Part shown: in pieces, positions 43,174 to 53,577 of the stretch
Layout: every line of letters starts with the position of its first letter
How positions within the stretch are numbered: the first letter of the stretch is position 1
Assembly (NCBI RefSeq): GCF_001439605.1
Contig: NZ_LMBX01000015.1
Span: forward strand, 62,001-126,000
Origin: Cytobacillus praedii
Lineage (GTDB): Bacteria > Bacillota > Bacilli > Bacillales > Cytobacillaceae
DNA length: 64,000 bases
Reading direction: 5' to 3'
The notes under the pieces: model-generated
The model's input: the letters and a program-made list of their open reading frames with translations, nothing else
Told to the model about the DNA's origin: nothing
Databases searched by the model: none
Made by a program: the position numbers and the translations under genes

Positions 43174-43791
43174 TTATTTCTTTATTCTCTTTTCCATCTG
43201 TTCTGCTGTCTGTTTCGAATGTGGATTTTCTTCCTTTTGTAATTTATCAATGATGTTCATATAATCTGTTTCATTTCTGTTCTGACTTAGTTTATAAGCG
43301 GCCTGGATTTCTTCCACTTTAATCTTAAATCCAACAATTCCTTTAAGTTGAGTTTCTAATAGTTCCGGAGAAAGTTTATCCCATAATACTGGCTTTTCGC
43401 GATTTTGTTCATATTTTTCCAGCATCCTTGTTAAATCTTCTATTAACTCATTTCGCTCTAGTATACTTGCTTTTCCATACATATGGATTGACTGATAATT
43501 CCAAGTCGGGACGTTTTCATGGGAATACCAGGAGGAAGAAACATAAGCATGCGGTCCCTGAAACATAACAAGCACACTTTCACAGGCTTCAAATGTTCTC
43601 CACTGAGGATTTCCATATGCCATATGCCCTGTAATATAGGTATCATCGCCTTTTTTTATTACCCCTAATGGCAAATGAGTGGCAATTGGTTTCCCTTGCT
43701 CTGTTGTAATAATCGTGCCAAAAGAGTGATTTTGAACAAAATCCCAAATCTCATCATCATTTGTGACCTTAAAATACTTTGGAATATACAT
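43174..43791 (-). CDS. paiB: PaiB-type FMN-binding transcriptional regulator
   Basis: The 205-residue protein matches PaiB: MYIPKYFKVTND at the start, SFGTIITTEQGKPIATHLPL, GHMAYGNPQW, and VMFQGPHAYVSSSWYSHENVPTWNY. The fold is an FMN-binding split barrel. In Bacillus subtilis PaiB, with PaiA, represses sporulation and degradative-enzyme genes. Three ATGs are adjacent; the third (43791) has the best distance from AAAGGTGG and gives the family start. It lies 25 bases after paiA. Confidence 0.9.
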   Translation of the reverse strand: MYIPKYFKVTNDDEIWDFVQNHSFGTIITTEQGKPIATHLPLGVIKKGDDTYITGHMAYGNPQWRTFEACESVLVMFQGPHAYVSSSWYSHENVPTWNYQSIHMYGKASILERNELIEDLTRMLEKYEQNREKPVLWDKLSPELLETQLKGIVGFKIKVEEIQAAYKLSQNRNETDYMNIIDKLQKEENPHSKQTAEQMEKRIKK

Positions 43792-43816
43792 CATCATCCA
43801 CCTTTCCTATAAAAAG

Positions 43817-44335
<519 letters not shown>

Positions 44336-44360
44336 CTAAATCGGTCGCCCCTTTTGCTAA

Positions 44361-44813
44361 TCAATAATTTCTCTTGTTTCCCTTTTTTACAAATTCCCAG
44401 TCCTTTTCTACATTTTTTCTCACTCTTTGAAGAAGATTGAAGATGGTATCTGCCTCTATTTCGGAAAATCCCTCTAATGCCACACCATTGGAATAATCAT
44501 TTTCCTTTTTGATAAACGGATACACCTGTTTTCCTTTCTCTGTTGGAAAGAGCTTTTTAATTTTTTTGTTCTCTTGATCGTCTTTCTTTTCAATAAAGCC
44601 ATTCATTTCTAGTTTTTTTATCGCACGGGCTGCAGTTGTTCGATCTACTTTTATCATTTCCGCTAACTTTTCTTGGATAATTCCTGGGTTTTCACAAATT
44701 CGCACAAGGTACAAATATTGCCCTTTTGTAAGTTCATATTCTTTAAATTCGATATTACTTATAGAATCTAACGCTCTTGCTATCATGCCGATTTCTCGAA
44801 GAATTTCCTTCAT
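44361..44813 (-). CDS. MarR-family transcriptional regulator
   Basis: The 150-residue protein has the MarR winged helix: ELTKGQYLYLVRICENPG, then QEKLAEMIKVDRTTAARAIKKLEMNGFIEK (about 50-82) and the wing KKLFPTEKGKQV. It is a likely autorepressor of the MarR-paiA-paiB unit through the palindrome at 44882. GAGGAGGTAAGC precedes the ATG. The ligand is unknown. Confidence 0.9.
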   Translation of the reverse strand: MKEILREIGMIARALDSISNIEFKEYELTKGQYLYLVRICENPGIIQEKLAEMIKVDRTTAARAIKKLEMNGFIEKKDDQENKKIKKLFPTEKGKQVYPFIKKENDYSNGVALEGFSEIEADTIFNLLQRVRKNVEKDWEFVKKGNKRNY

Positions 44814-44881
44814 GCTTACCTCCTCTATGTGAATTTTTGATGTAGATGCAACAAAAAAATCCTAAACTTAATTTAATACAC

Positions 44882-44903
44882 TTTTGTTGTATTTGCAACA
44901 AAA
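44882..44903 (-). promoter_or_regulatory. MarR-type operator palindrome
   Basis: Perfect 8-bp arms TTTTGTTG (44882-44889) and CAACAAAA (44896-44903) are separated by 6 bases, about 70 bases upstream of the MarR start. A related half site, GCAACAAAAAA, lies at about 44847. The spacing and AT-rich arms fit MarR binding sites. Confidence 0.6.
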
Positions 44904-44923
44904 ATATAAGTTTAAAAGCCCAT

Positions 44924-45727
44924 TTAATTAGAATGTCTTTTCAATCGATAGGTGAATTTCTGCTCGAACATTTGACACCCATTCGCCTGAAAGATGCGCT
45001 GCATGGGGATATTTTTATGTCCTGTTGCCCCGATGTAATAAGCAGCACCCATTTTTTTAAGGAGGTACAGGGAAAGTTTATGAAGAGCGGAACCCCACCC
45101 TATTCCACGATACTCGGGGAGTAACCCAAAATAAAATAATCGGCCTTCATCAACGGTTCCTGGTTCGATGTGAGGCATGGTGATGCCTATTGGGTTTTTC
45201 CCATGAAATGCAATCAGACAACTTTTGGCATACTCGAGACCCAGTTCGGATTTCATCCCGATAAATTCCTTTTCAACGGAAAGTGTCGAAGAAGCATTTA
45301 GCGAACCTTTCATCGTTTCTTGCCAAACGGCTATAAATAATTCAGCGGTTGTTTGTTCAATTGATTGTATTTCGAGGGATCCTTTCCCACTATCCACATT
45401 AAATGAAGAGAGATCTCGTTTATAAAAATATTGTGTCTCCTGCTGCCAAAAATCAAAGGCTCCGAGTAGTTCAAGATAGTCGGTGTTCGCAGCTTCTTTT
45501 TCGTTCAAAACGATGGATACAGATTGAATCCCCTTTTCTGATACATGGTCCATCATCTCTTGCAGAAGCTTTTCGAAATGTTCACTAGAGGATACCTGTC
45601 CGATATCCTCGATAACATAGTAATTGGGTGTCCCATCAAGAATTTTCATGTCTATTGTTTTCAGCACTTCCCGTTTCCTTTCTATCAAAAATTCTTTGGC
45701 AAATGAACCTAATTGAAAAACAAGCAA
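44924..45727 (-). CDS. GNAT family N-acetyltransferase
   Basis: The 267-residue protein has a C-terminal GNAT domain: GRLFYFGLLPEYRGIGWGSALHKLSLYLLKKMG carries the acetyl-CoA loop (RGIGWG), followed by YYIGATGHKNIPMQRIFQANGC. The N-terminal half may be a degenerate second GNAT fold. The substrate is unknown. The start is unclear: TTG at 45727 has a weak site, GTG at 45667 follows AAAGGAAACGGG, and an ATG lies at 45649. The convergent or overlapping region with the MarR operator begins about 20 bases past its stop. Confidence 0.78.
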   Translation of the reverse strand: MLVFQLGSFAKEFLIERKREVLKTIDMKILDGTPNYYVIEDIGQVSSSEHFEKLLQEMMDHVSEKGIQSVSIVLNEKEAANTDYLELLGAFDFWQQETQYFYKRDLSSFNVDSGKGSLEIQSIEQTTAELFIAVWQETMKGSLNASSTLSVEKEFIGMKSELGLEYAKSCLIAFHGKNPIGITMPHIEPGTVDEGRLFYFGLLPEYRGIGWGSALHKLSLYLLKKMGAAYYIGATGHKNIPMQRIFQANGCQMFEQKFTYRLKRHSN

Positions 45728-45795
45728 ACGCTTATTCTATTAGATGGCAGGTTTCATTATGAGCATTCAATTCAGAAGATCCCATCAATCCCTAT

Positions 45796-46668
45796 TTAGG
45801 CAGAGGGTAGATATTCTCTCCATTCTTTCCATGCTTCCATATAAACGCTTAGGTCGTGCGGATGTACTTTCATACAGACTCCAATGCGTGTATACAACTG
45901 AAAAAGAACTTCATCCAAAAGCCGTTCCATAGTAAAAGAAGCATCATTGTTCCATAAGGAAAACAATGACAGTAGCGTACTTACATTTAGACTATCTGGA
46001 GAAGAACAAAACGCATAAGTAAAATCGTAAATTTTGGGACCGATTAAAGGCGATGGGTCAATCACTCCTTTTAACTGGTGATCTAAATATACAAAGTTAT
46101 GAACACCAGTATCCCCATGCAGATAATATTTTTCTTCTTGATCATGATATGTCTTCAATTTATTGATCAGTTTCTCTGCTCTTTTATGCTCCTCACTAGA
46201 AAAGAAATCTCCTATATTTTTTTGAGCAAACTCTAAACTGGCCAGGTTAAAGTCTGACCAGGTGTTTCGATAGATGCCATTCACTCTGCCCCAGGGAATA
46301 TCCTTATCCGCCCTTTGGTAATTATTGAATAGCTCTTTTATTAGAATCGTCATCCATTCCAATTTGGACCCTCGATTAAAGTGGGTCTCTCCAGGAATGT
46401 AAGAGTAGATCATATATTCTTTTTTATCGTCCGTATAAAGAACATTTGGAAACAGCTTTACATCCTTATACGCGAGAAGAAAATCCTGAGTGGCTGCAAT
46501 GATCTTAGGGTTGTCTATTTTTATCACATAGGCTGGCATTCTTCTTATAAGGAGAGTATATAAAATGCCGTTGGTTGTGCCGCTCTTTAACTCCTTTAGT
46601 TCCAGACCATCATTTATAATATCGCCTTTATGAATAAGCCGATCAATGATTTCATTTATTCTTACCAT
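45796..46668 (-). CDS. Aminoglycoside-phosphotransferase-like kinase
   Basis: The 290-residue protein has the APH fold signature: catalytic loop YLHGDTGVHNFVYLD (HGDxxxxN) and metal-binding GVIDPSPLIGPKIYDF, with a nucleotide lobe including YVIKIDNPK. Family members phosphorylate aminoglycosides, choline, homoserine or other small molecules. There is no specific sign of a resistance enzyme. AGGAGCAAGAG precedes the ATG. It is monocistronic or follows an unseen promoter in the 242-base gap upstream. Confidence 0.8.
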   Translation of the reverse strand: MVRINEIIDRLIHKGDIINDGLELKELKSGTTNGILYTLLIRRMPAYVIKIDNPKIIAATQDFLLAYKDVKLFPNVLYTDDKKEYMIYSYIPGETHFNRGSKLEWMTILIKELFNNYQRADKDIPWGRVNGIYRNTWSDFNLASLEFAQKNIGDFFSSEEHKRAEKLINKLKTYHDQEEKYYLHGDTGVHNFVYLDHQLKGVIDPSPLIGPKIYDFTYAFCSSPDSLNVSTLLSLFSLWNNDASFTMERLLDEVLFQLYTRIGVCMKVHPHDLSVYMEAWKEWREYLPSA

Positions 46669-46877
46669 CTCTTGCTCCTCTTTGGTTAATTTTGTTATCT
46701 ATCTAAGGAATACATTCGCCATCTTATTCGGCTATCCTTCTTTGCGGATTACTTACATCCCTTCATCATACTAAATTTTAGGAAGGCAGACAGAAGAAAA
46801 ACAGAGAATGATTAAGTAAACTTTTCTATTCTAGCTTTAGAAAACAATAGAGTTAATGTTACACTAGGAATAGATTA

Positions 46878-46896
46878 ACTGGATATTTAATCCAGT
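46878..46896 (+). promoter_or_regulatory. Dyad upstream of the ABC exporter genes
   Basis: ACTGGAT (46878-46884) and ATCCAGT (46890-46896) with a 5-base gap lie directly before the GGAGG site of the ATPase gene. It is a possible operator or mRNA stem. The rest of 46669-46877 shows no gene. Confidence 0.4.
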
Positions 46897-46910
46897 AATG
46901 GAGGCTTAGC

Positions 46911-47699
46911 ATGAAGATGATGGAAGAAGTTATCGTAGAAATTACAGATTTAAAGAAAAATTATGGATCAAAGTCCGTCTTAAATGGCGTTTCTCTTCAA
47001 GTAAAAAAAGGAGAAATCATTGGGTATATTGGTCCGAATGGAGCAGGAAAAAGTACCACTGTTAAAATCATTCTTGGCATTGAGGAAAATTATTTCGGCG
47101 AGATCAAACTTTTCGGTCATGATATTTCTGATGGAAATATCGACTATAAAAAGAAGATTGGCTATGTACCGGAAATCGCCGAAGTATACGACAATTTAAC
47201 CGGCCAAGAGTATTTAACCTTTATTGGCGAATTGTATGGTCTCGACCTTGACCTCGCTGATTATAAGGCAAAGAGCTTAATGGAATTATTCGGGGTAGGC
47301 GAAGTCTATTATTCTCGAATTGCCTCTTACTCAAAAGGCATGCGTCAAAAGCTTTTAATTATCTCAAGTCTATTACATAATCCAGAGCTTTTATTTTTTG
47401 ATGAACCGATCAACGGGCTGGATGCAAATAGCGTGATGATTTTTAAAGAAATCATGTCCCAGCTTTCCGAACAAGGAAAAACGATTTTCTATTCCTCTCA
47501 TATTATGGATGTAGTCGAAAAAATAAGCAGCCGCATCATTCTCCTGCATGACGGCAAAATTGCAGCCGATGGGACATTTGAAGAATTAAAACAGCAAAAT
47601 ACGAAGGGGTCACTTGAACAAATTTTCAACCAGCTTACAGGGTTTAATGAACATAGAGAACTGGGTTCAAGATTTGTATCAGTCGTAAAGGAGATGTAA
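46911..47699 (+). CDS. ABC transporter ATP-binding protein
   Basis: The 262-residue ATPase has Walker A GPNGAGKST, the Q-loop region GYVPE, the signature YSKGMRQK, Walker B LLFFDEPINGLD and the switch histidine SSHIMD. The C-terminal domain is typical of exporter-type ATPases that pair with a separate membrane protein. GGAGG precedes the ATG by 6 bases. The permease gene starts 2 bases after its stop. The transported substrate is unknown. Confidence 0.9.
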   Translation: MKMMEEVIVEITDLKKNYGSKSVLNGVSLQVKKGEIIGYIGPNGAGKSTTVKIILGIEENYFGEIKLFGHDISDGNIDYKKKIGYVPEIAEVYDNLTGQEYLTFIGELYGLDLDLADYKAKSLMELFGVGEVYYSRIASYSKGMRQKLLIISSLLHNPELLFFDEPINGLDANSVMIFKEIMSQLSEQGKTIFYSSHIMDVVEKISSRIILLHDGKIAADGTFEELKQQNTKGSLEQIFNQLTGFNEHRELGSRFVSVVKEM

Positions 47700-47701
47700 G
47701 C

Positions 47702-49345
47702 ATGCAAGACTTTCGCACGCTGAAACTATTGGATCGTTTTGAAAGAGTTTTTAACAGCTTTGGCGTAGATTACAAGATAATGAGAAAGATTTTACAAGTT
47801 AAGTTAACGATGGATGGTCGGCGGGTGCCCACCATTTTCTCACAAAATGCGAAAAAAAAGGACCAGGAAAGCAACAATCAATATTTAAAATCATTATGGA
47901 TTTACGTGATATTTGGCCTGTTTACGATCCCTTTTGTCCTTATGGGTGAAAATTATCTTTTTCAAATGAGTCTCTTCTTTGGGATATTCACCTTTTTTGT
48001 CATGACATCAATGATATCGGATTTTTCATCTGTTTTGCTAGACATCCGTGATCGGAACATCCTGTTTCCGAAGCCAGTTAATCGAAAAACGATTAGCACC
48101 GCAAAACTGGTACATGTGGCTATTTATCTGTCTTTTCTTACGATAGCACTTGTCAGTATCCCTTTGATTGTTGGCCTTGTCAAAAATGGGCTGTTGTTTT
48201 TCCTAGTTTCAGCCTTAAATATCATCCTAATTGACCTGCTGATCATTGGATTAACTGCCCTTATCTATTTATTTATTCTGCGGTTCTTTGATGGAGAAAA
48301 ATTAAAAGATATTATCAATTATGTTCAAATTGGGCTGTCACTTATGATTATGGTTGGGTACCAATTACTTATTCGCTCTTTTCAGTTCATAGACTTATCC
48401 GTCTCGCTAGAACCTCAATGGTGGCAAGTATTTATCTTTCCGATGTGGTTTGGGGCAAATATGGAAATGATCATGCATGGTTCCTATCAGCCGTTTTACC
48501 TTCTCTTTACTGCTTTAGGAATCCTGATTCCTCTTCTATCCATTGGAATTTATATGAAGTTTAATGATGCTTTTGAACAAAATCTTCAAAAGCTCACGTA
48601 TCATGGAAAGGCGAAAGAAAATAAAAAAGGCAAGCTCCGTCAGATGTTCCTTAAAGTGATATGCCACACGAAAGAAGAAAGAGCCTATTTTCGATTTGCC
48701 AGTTCCATGATGAAAAATGAACGTGATTTTAAATTAAAGGTGTATCCATCTTTGGGTTTCTCCATCGTGATCCCTTTTATTTTTATCATGAACGGATATA
48801 ATACCAATTTTAATGAGCTATCAACTAGCAAATCCTATTTAACAATTTATTTTAGCTTAATCATTATCCCGACCATCATGATCCTCCTAAAGTATTCAGG
48901 TAAATATAAGGGTGCGTGGATATACCGGGTTGCTCCGATCCAACAGCTAAATCCAATCTTTAGCGGTACGATCAAGGCGTTCATCTTTAAGCTATATCTA
49001 CCCGTTTATTTGCTTCTAAGTATAGTATTTATTGCATTATTTGGCGTTAAGGTAATGCCCGATCTTGTGATTGTATTTATTAATGCCATTATTTATGCGG
49101 TCATTTGTTTTATGGTTCTGAAAAAGTCTATTCCCTTCTCGGAGTCTATTGATCAATACAATCAAAATAGCAATGCGGGCATAATATTCGGTTTAATGCT
49201 GTTTGTTGCATTGTTTGCTGGTCTGCATTATGTCAGCACGCTGTTCTCTTACGGAATCTATCTATATATGGTGATTGCCATCATTTGTTTGGCTGCTCTT
49301 TGGAAACAGGCTTTCAATATTACTTGGACCAAGCTTATGGGATAA
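47702..49345 (+). CDS. ABC transporter permease (multi-pass, 547 residues)
   Basis: A large membrane protein with about 12 hydrophobic segments starting near residue 62 (LWIYVIFGLFTIPFVLM) and a cytoplasmic N-terminal region of about 60 residues. It has no ATP-binding motifs. It forms an exporter with the ATPase encoded immediately upstream, with an overlapping translation layout (GGAG before the ATG). Cargo is unknown; lipid, peptide or drug export are all possible. No terminator with a T-tract follows, only the GC-rich stem at 49389. Confidence 0.83.
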   Translation: MQDFRTLKLLDRFERVFNSFGVDYKIMRKILQVKLTMDGRRVPTIFSQNAKKKDQESNNQYLKSLWIYVIFGLFTIPFVLMGENYLFQMSLFFGIFTFFVMTSMISDFSSVLLDIRDRNILFPKPVNRKTISTAKLVHVAIYLSFLTIALVSIPLIVGLVKNGLLFFLVSALNIILIDLLIIGLTALIYLFILRFFDGEKLKDIINYVQIGLSLMIMVGYQLLIRSFQFIDLSVSLEPQWWQVFIFPMWFGANMEMIMHGSYQPFYLLFTALGILIPLLSIGIYMKFNDAFEQNLQKLTYHGKAKENKKGKLRQMFLKVICHTKEERAYFRFASSMMKNERDFKLKVYPSLGFSIVIPFIFIMNGYNTNFNELSTSKSYLTIYFSLIIIPTIMILLKYSGKYKGAWIYRVAPIQQLNPIFSGTIKAFIFKLYLPVYLLLSIVFIALFGVKVMPDLVIVFINAIIYAVICFMVLKKSIPFSESIDQYNQNSNAGIIFGLMLFVALFAGLHYVSTLFSYGIYLYMVIAIICLAALWKQAFNITWTKLMG

Positions 49346-49388
49346 TTTGTTGGGGACAGGCGACACAAGTTCATCTTAAAAGCCAATA

Positions 49389-49415
49389 CGGGGCTGTCCC
49401 AAATGGACAGCCCCG
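49389..49415. other. GC-rich palindrome after the exporter genes
   Basis: CGGGGCTGTCC (49389-49399) and GGACAGCCCCG (49405-49415) form a perfect 11-bp stem with a 5-base loop. No T-tract follows in either direction. It lies between convergent genes and may act as a transcription barrier or be a member of a repeat family. Confidence 0.5.
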
Positions 49416-49441
49416 AACAGACTTATATACATAGAAACATG

Positions 49442-50236
49442 CTAAAAAATTGTCGGAATCATTCCCCCATCCATCCGGATTGGAGATCCTTTAAATGCAG
49501 ATGCATAAGGACTGCATATAAAAGCAGCTAGTCTTCCAATTTCAATTGGTTTGATAAAGCGCTGTATTTCAGACTGAGGTAAGTTTGCAGTCATAAATTT
49601 TTTCTCTTTTTCTGAAAAAGTCATTTCTTCATTAGGGAATAAACTTTCAATAATTTGATACACGTTTTCCGAGAGTGTTGGCCCTGGCATGATCGTATTA
49701 ACAGTAACTTCTTTTCCTGCTGTTAATTTAGATAAGCTTTTTGACAAAGATAAGAGCATTGATTTTGTCATGCAATATTGAGGCATTTGTCCTGAAGGCA
49801 TAATCGCTTCTTCGCTCGTAATAAATATAATACGCCCAAAATCATTTTTCAGCATTTTAGGCAAATAAAATTTTGATAATCCATTTGCTGCAAGAACATT
49901 CGTACGGAAGTATTTTTCCCATACTTCATCTGTAACGTCGTCATATTGCATGATTTCATAAATACCCATATTGTTTACTAAAATATCAATAGCAGGATAT
50001 TTTTCAAATAAGGCTTCTCTTTGTTGACTATCAACAAGATCGGCTGTAGCATTTTGTGGATCGGTTGCCGGAAATTCTGACTTAATTTCTTTTACCGTTC
50101 TTTCTACCTCTTCATCATTTCGTCCATTTATAAGGACATTCACACCTTCCTTTGCAAGTTCAATTGCAATTGCTTTCCCTATTCCTTTCGTTGATCCTGT
50201 AACTAAAGCTGTTTTATTTTTTAATCCCATATCCAT
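49442..50236 (-). CDS. SDR-family oxidoreductase
   Basis: The 264-residue enzyme shows the classical short-chain dehydrogenase motifs: TGSTKGIG (nucleotide binding), NNMGIYE, catalytic Ser/Tyr/Lys with ITSEEAIMPSGQMPQYCMTKSM, and a late MDGGMIPT. It uses NAD(P)(H) in the cytoplasm; the substrate is unknown. AAGGAG lies 9 bases before the ATG. It follows the AraC gene at 50252 by 15 bases and is probably co-transcribed with it. Confidence 0.9.
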   Translation of the reverse strand: MDMGLKNKTALVTGSTKGIGKAIAIELAKEGVNVLINGRNDEEVERTVKEIKSEFPATDPQNATADLVDSQQREALFEKYPAIDILVNNMGIYEIMQYDDVTDEVWEKYFRTNVLAANGLSKFYLPKMLKNDFGRIIFITSEEAIMPSGQMPQYCMTKSMLLSLSKSLSKLTAGKEVTVNTIMPGPTLSENVYQIIESLFPNEEMTFSEKEKKFMTANLPQSEIQRFIKPIEIGRLAAFICSPYASAFKGSPIRMDGGMIPTIF

Positions 50237-50251
50237 AAGATCGTTCTCCTT

Positions 50252-51253
50252 TTAATTTCCTAGATGCTGCGTACGCCAATTGGAAGGAGTATCCCCTTCC
50301 CAAAGTCGAAAAGCGCGGTAGAATGAGTTCTGGTCTTCATATCCAATCAAGAAAGCCACTTCTTTAATATCGAGCGAGGGGTCTGACAAGTAATCTCGTG
50401 CCTGCTCATGTCGGACCTGTGTTAACAGATGCTTAAAGCTTGTCCCTTCATCAGTAAGCCGGCGCTGTAAGGTACGATCACTCATCCCTAACTCGCTTGC
50501 GACCATCTGAATGTCCGGACGTCCTCCTGTTAGGCTTCGTTTCAAGATCCACTTAACCGTCTCGATGATTGAGCGGCTGTTTTGCTGTTCATCTAACGAG
50601 TGGTCCAGTACGGGAGTGAGAATCTCCAGCAGCTCTGCATTGTACGAGACGAAAGGAAGGTCTAGGTCTCCTCGATGCAGTGTCAGCCGGTTGTGATTCG
50701 CACCGATCCGGATACGGCAGCCAAAGTAAGTTTCAAGTGTCTGTATATCGCCCATTGGCTGCGAAAATTCAACTAACCTAGCCTTCAATGGCTGACCTGT
50801 GCCCCGGCGTCCCAGCTCCAGAAGAAATGCCAGCGTGATCCCAACGAGCATCGGCGGACCAGGCTGCACGGTATCCTGCCAATCCAGTTCGATTGTACAG
50901 ATCTCACCTTTCTCGGTGATACGTAAGCTTTCAGGAGGGCACAGTTGTTTATACCGGGCCATTCGATTTAGAGCATCGCGGAAGTCAAGTGCATGGTAAG
51001 TCGCTAATACGGGCGGTGGGTAATGCGCTGTTTCAAAGACGGTCGCAAGCTTGATAATTCCTTTAGCGATGTCATCGATAAGATCGGAATACGACTGCCA
51101 GATCGCGAAATATTGGGCGGTGGTGACAGCTGATTCCGTAATAATGGTAAGCGGCAGCCGTGCTTTTCGAACGACGTCATGTGGAGAAATCCCCAATTGA
51201 TGTAATCCTGTCCAAAGTCCTGCCGGAAATTTAATACGAGTATGAGACGTCAT
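50252..51253 (-). CDS. AraC-family regulator with arabinose-binding-type N-domain
   Basis: The 333-residue protein has a PF12625-type N-terminal domain (residues about 20-200) and a C-terminal AraC helix-turn-helix pair: DIQMVASELGMSDRTLQRRL and SLDIKEVAFLIGYEDQNSFYRAF, with WEGDTPSNWR at the end. The base composition is visibly richer in G+C than neighbouring genes, and this subfamily is more typical of Paenibacillus-like and Gram-negative genomes, so transfer is likely. AAAGGAGGG precedes the ATG. It probably controls the SDR gene downstream. The 370 bases upstream (51254-51623) hold a GCTGCC/GGCAGC stem at 51439-51459 and no gene I recognise. Confidence 0.85.
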   Translation of the reverse strand: MTSHTRIKFPAGLWTGLHQLGISPHDVVRKARLPLTIITESAVTTAQYFAIWQSYSDLIDDIAKGIIKLATVFETAHYPPPVLATYHALDFRDALNRMARYKQLCPPESLRITEKGEICTIELDWQDTVQPGPPMLVGITLAFLLELGRRGTGQPLKARLVEFSQPMGDIQTLETYFGCRIRIGANHNRLTLHRGDLDLPFVSYNAELLEILTPVLDHSLDEQQNSRSIIETVKWILKRSLTGGRPDIQMVASELGMSDRTLQRRLTDEGTSFKHLLTQVRHEQARDYLSDPSLDIKEVAFLIGYEDQNSFYRAFRLWEGDTPSNWRTQHLGN

Positions 51254-51623
51254 AGTTGCCCTCCTTTAGTTATTTATACATTCACTTACCATAGTTGAGA
51301 TTGTGTGAGGCCAACCTGATAGGATAGATATTATTTTACCTGTCCATTGACCATTTTTAACTAGCAAAAGACGACATTTTACTTGCCAACTACGCCGATT
51401 GAAACCAGCAAGTAATAGGTGCCATTAAACGTAATAACGCTGCCGATTGTACAGGCAGCTTTATTAAAAAACAACCTAAGGGTGAATCTAATTTACCTTG
51501 CTAATCCTTGTTTCAAGATAGCTTCCACTGTTATTGAAGAAAAGTACCATTGAATGAGTTTATATGAACTTCTATTTGCTAGGTTCGTTCAACAAGAAGA
51601 ACGGATCATTTCATCTAGTTAAC

Positions 51624-52517
51624 TTAGTTACAATCATTTGCTTTATATTTTTTATATGCAAAAGGTGTCATGTTCATTGAATTTCGAAATTTCTCAATAA
51701 AATAGCTTGTACTATTAAAGCCTACTTGATAGGCAACTTCAGTAACAGTAGGCTCTGCTTGCTGCAAATGGATTAAGCTTTTTTGAATACGATAATCGAT
51801 AACATAATTTAATGGTGTAGTTTTTAAAATTCGCTTGAAGTACCGACAGCATTCAGATCGACTCAACCCCCCAGCTCTTGCGATATCCTCTAACTTAATC
51901 TTCTCAGCATAATGCAGGTGTATCCAGCTTAACATTTGCTTCATTCGTTCACTCTTTACTATTTCCGTCTGTACGTACTCTGGTTGAAAACCATTAAAAA
52001 TTAAGTTTTTCCAGATTAACGTTAATTGCATAGTTATATCAATTTCAAAATACTGCGATTTTTGCTCAATCAACTGTTTGATAGCTATAATGGCATCTAC
52101 TATGTTTTTCCCCCAAGGCTCATTTGCTTTTACAAAAACGTAAGGTAAATTAGTAGCTTGTATATAAGGAGTTACATAGGTTGTGTAGAGTTCCTGCGAC
52201 AGAACAAAATGAGGGGACACATTTAAACAAATATAGACACAGCCCGATTGATTCTTTTCTTCTGCCATGTGCAGGCATCCACTATTTATAAATAGCCCCT
52301 CTCCTTTTCTTACTACTATTCTTTCTTCATTTATTTGAAAGATGGCCTCCCCTTTTATAATCAAGACAAATTGAATTTCCTCATGCCAATGGAGTGGGAT
52401 ATACCCATGTAAATTTTGATTAATGGTGGTTTCATAACATGCAATCGGTAAGTTAACTGTACGATGTTGGGTCAGTTCTTTTAAATTTTGATTTACCATA
52501 AAATTTTTTATTTGCAT
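51624..52517 (-). CDS. AraC-family regulator with cupin N-domain
   Basis: The 297-residue protein has a cupin-like sensor (HWHEEIQFVLIIKGEAIFQIN, residues about 42-62) and a C-terminal AraC domain: KLEDIARAGGLSRSECCRYFKR and TVTEVAYQVGFNSTSYFIEKF. GAGGGGATTAC precedes the ATG. It is divergent from the DMT transporter at 52624, with 106 bases between starts, and probably regulates it. Confidence 0.88.
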   Translation of the reverse strand: MQIKNFMVNQNLKELTQHRTVNLPIACYETTINQNLHGYIPLHWHEEIQFVLIIKGEAIFQINEERIVVRKGEGLFINSGCLHMAEEKNQSGCVYICLNVSPHFVLSQELYTTYVTPYIQATNLPYVFVKANEPWGKNIVDAIIAIKQLIEQKSQYFEIDITMQLTLIWKNLIFNGFQPEYVQTEIVKSERMKQMLSWIHLHYAEKIKLEDIARAGGLSRSECCRYFKRILKTTPLNYVIDYRIQKSLIHLQQAEPTVTEVAYQVGFNSTSYFIEKFRNSMNMTPFAYKKYKANDCN

Positions 52518-52623
52518 GTAATCCCCTCAATATATTTATATTTTTTCATTCAATTTAAGTATTATTAGATCAAGTTCTCACTTATTATAACAATATTATT
52601 ATATTTAAGAAGGAGAATCGATC

Positions 52624-53577
52624 ATGAATAGACCTACTAGAAGAACAGGATTATTTCTCGTAATTACAGGAGCGATATTTTGGGGTGTTGGTGGTACAGT
52701 TGCACAGAAGCTCTTTCAACAATACGCAATCAATGTAAATTGGCTCGTAACAACACGCTTGCTTATAGCTGGTTTATTACTCCTAACCGTTCAATTTATT
52801 TGGAAAGATCGTTCTCAAGTTTTTGGGGTCTGGAAAAATAAAAAAACAGCTGTTCAACTGATTATTTTCGGGATACTCGGCATGCTTGCGGTTCAATACA
52901 CCTATATGGCATCCATTAAATATGGAAACGCTGCGGTTGCGACACTATTACAATACTTAGCTCCAGTAATGATTATCATTTACTTAATTTTACGTAAACA
53001 AGCCATTCTAACCCGACGAGATTTGTTAACTGTTTCGCTTGCTTTAGGCGGCTGCTTTTTCTTATTAACAAACGGTTCAATCTCCGGTCTATCTGTACCG
53101 ACACTTGCAATCATTTGGGGTGTATTATCTGGACTAGCGTTAGCATTTTACACCTTAAATGCAGTTCCTCTCCTTAAGCAATATGATTCCCTTGTCATAG
53201 TTGGCTGGGCTATGATGATCGGTGGTTTTGCATTAAGTTTTATCCATCCACCTTGGCAAATGGACTTTTCAAGCTTACGAGCAGAAGCCTTTTTATATTT
53301 AGGATTCGTGATCATATTCGGTACAATGATTGCATTTTGGTTTTATATAGAAAGTTTACAAAGTCTTTCACCTAAAGAAACAAGCCTGTTAGGTAGTATA
53401 GAACCACTTGCAGCTGTTCTAACAACAGTCTTTTGGTTAAAAGAACCTTTCGGATTTTTTCAGTGGATTGGGACAACCTGTATCATTGGGATGTTATTAT
53501 TACTAGCTTTGAAAAAAAAGTCTTCATCAAAGAGTAAGCAGCCTCAAAAATATAAAAGGTCTTATAGAATTAGCTGA
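52624..53577 (+). CDS. EamA/DMT-family transporter
   Basis: The 317-residue protein has ten predicted transmembrane helices in two EamA repeats (first from [17 protein letters not shown], second from [19 protein letters not shown]) and a basic cytoplasmic tail. DMT-family proteins export amino acids or metabolites; the cargo is unknown. AAGGAGAA lies 7-8 bases before the ATG. Divergent AraC regulation is likely. A strong terminator overlaps its stop codon. Confidence 0.9.
   Translation: MNRPTRRTGLFLVITGAIFWGVGGTVAQKLFQQYAINVNWLVTTRLLIAGLLLLTVQFIWKDRSQVFGVWKNKKTAVQLIIFGILGMLAVQYTYMASIKYGNAAVATLLQYLAPVMIIIYLILRKQAILTRRDLLTVSLALGGCFFLLTNGSISGLSVPTLAIIWGVLSGLALAFYTLNAVPLLKQYDSLVIVGWAMMIGGFALSFIHPPWQMDFSSLRAEAFLYLGFVIIFGTMIAFWFYIESLQSLSPKETSLLGSIEPLAAVLTTVFWLKEPFGFFQWIGTTCIIGMLLLLALKKKSSSKSKQPQKYKRSYRIS

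Noticed and set aside
43076-43264. 62-codon plus-strand ORF
   Set aside because: No ribosome site, and half of it is antisense to paiB.
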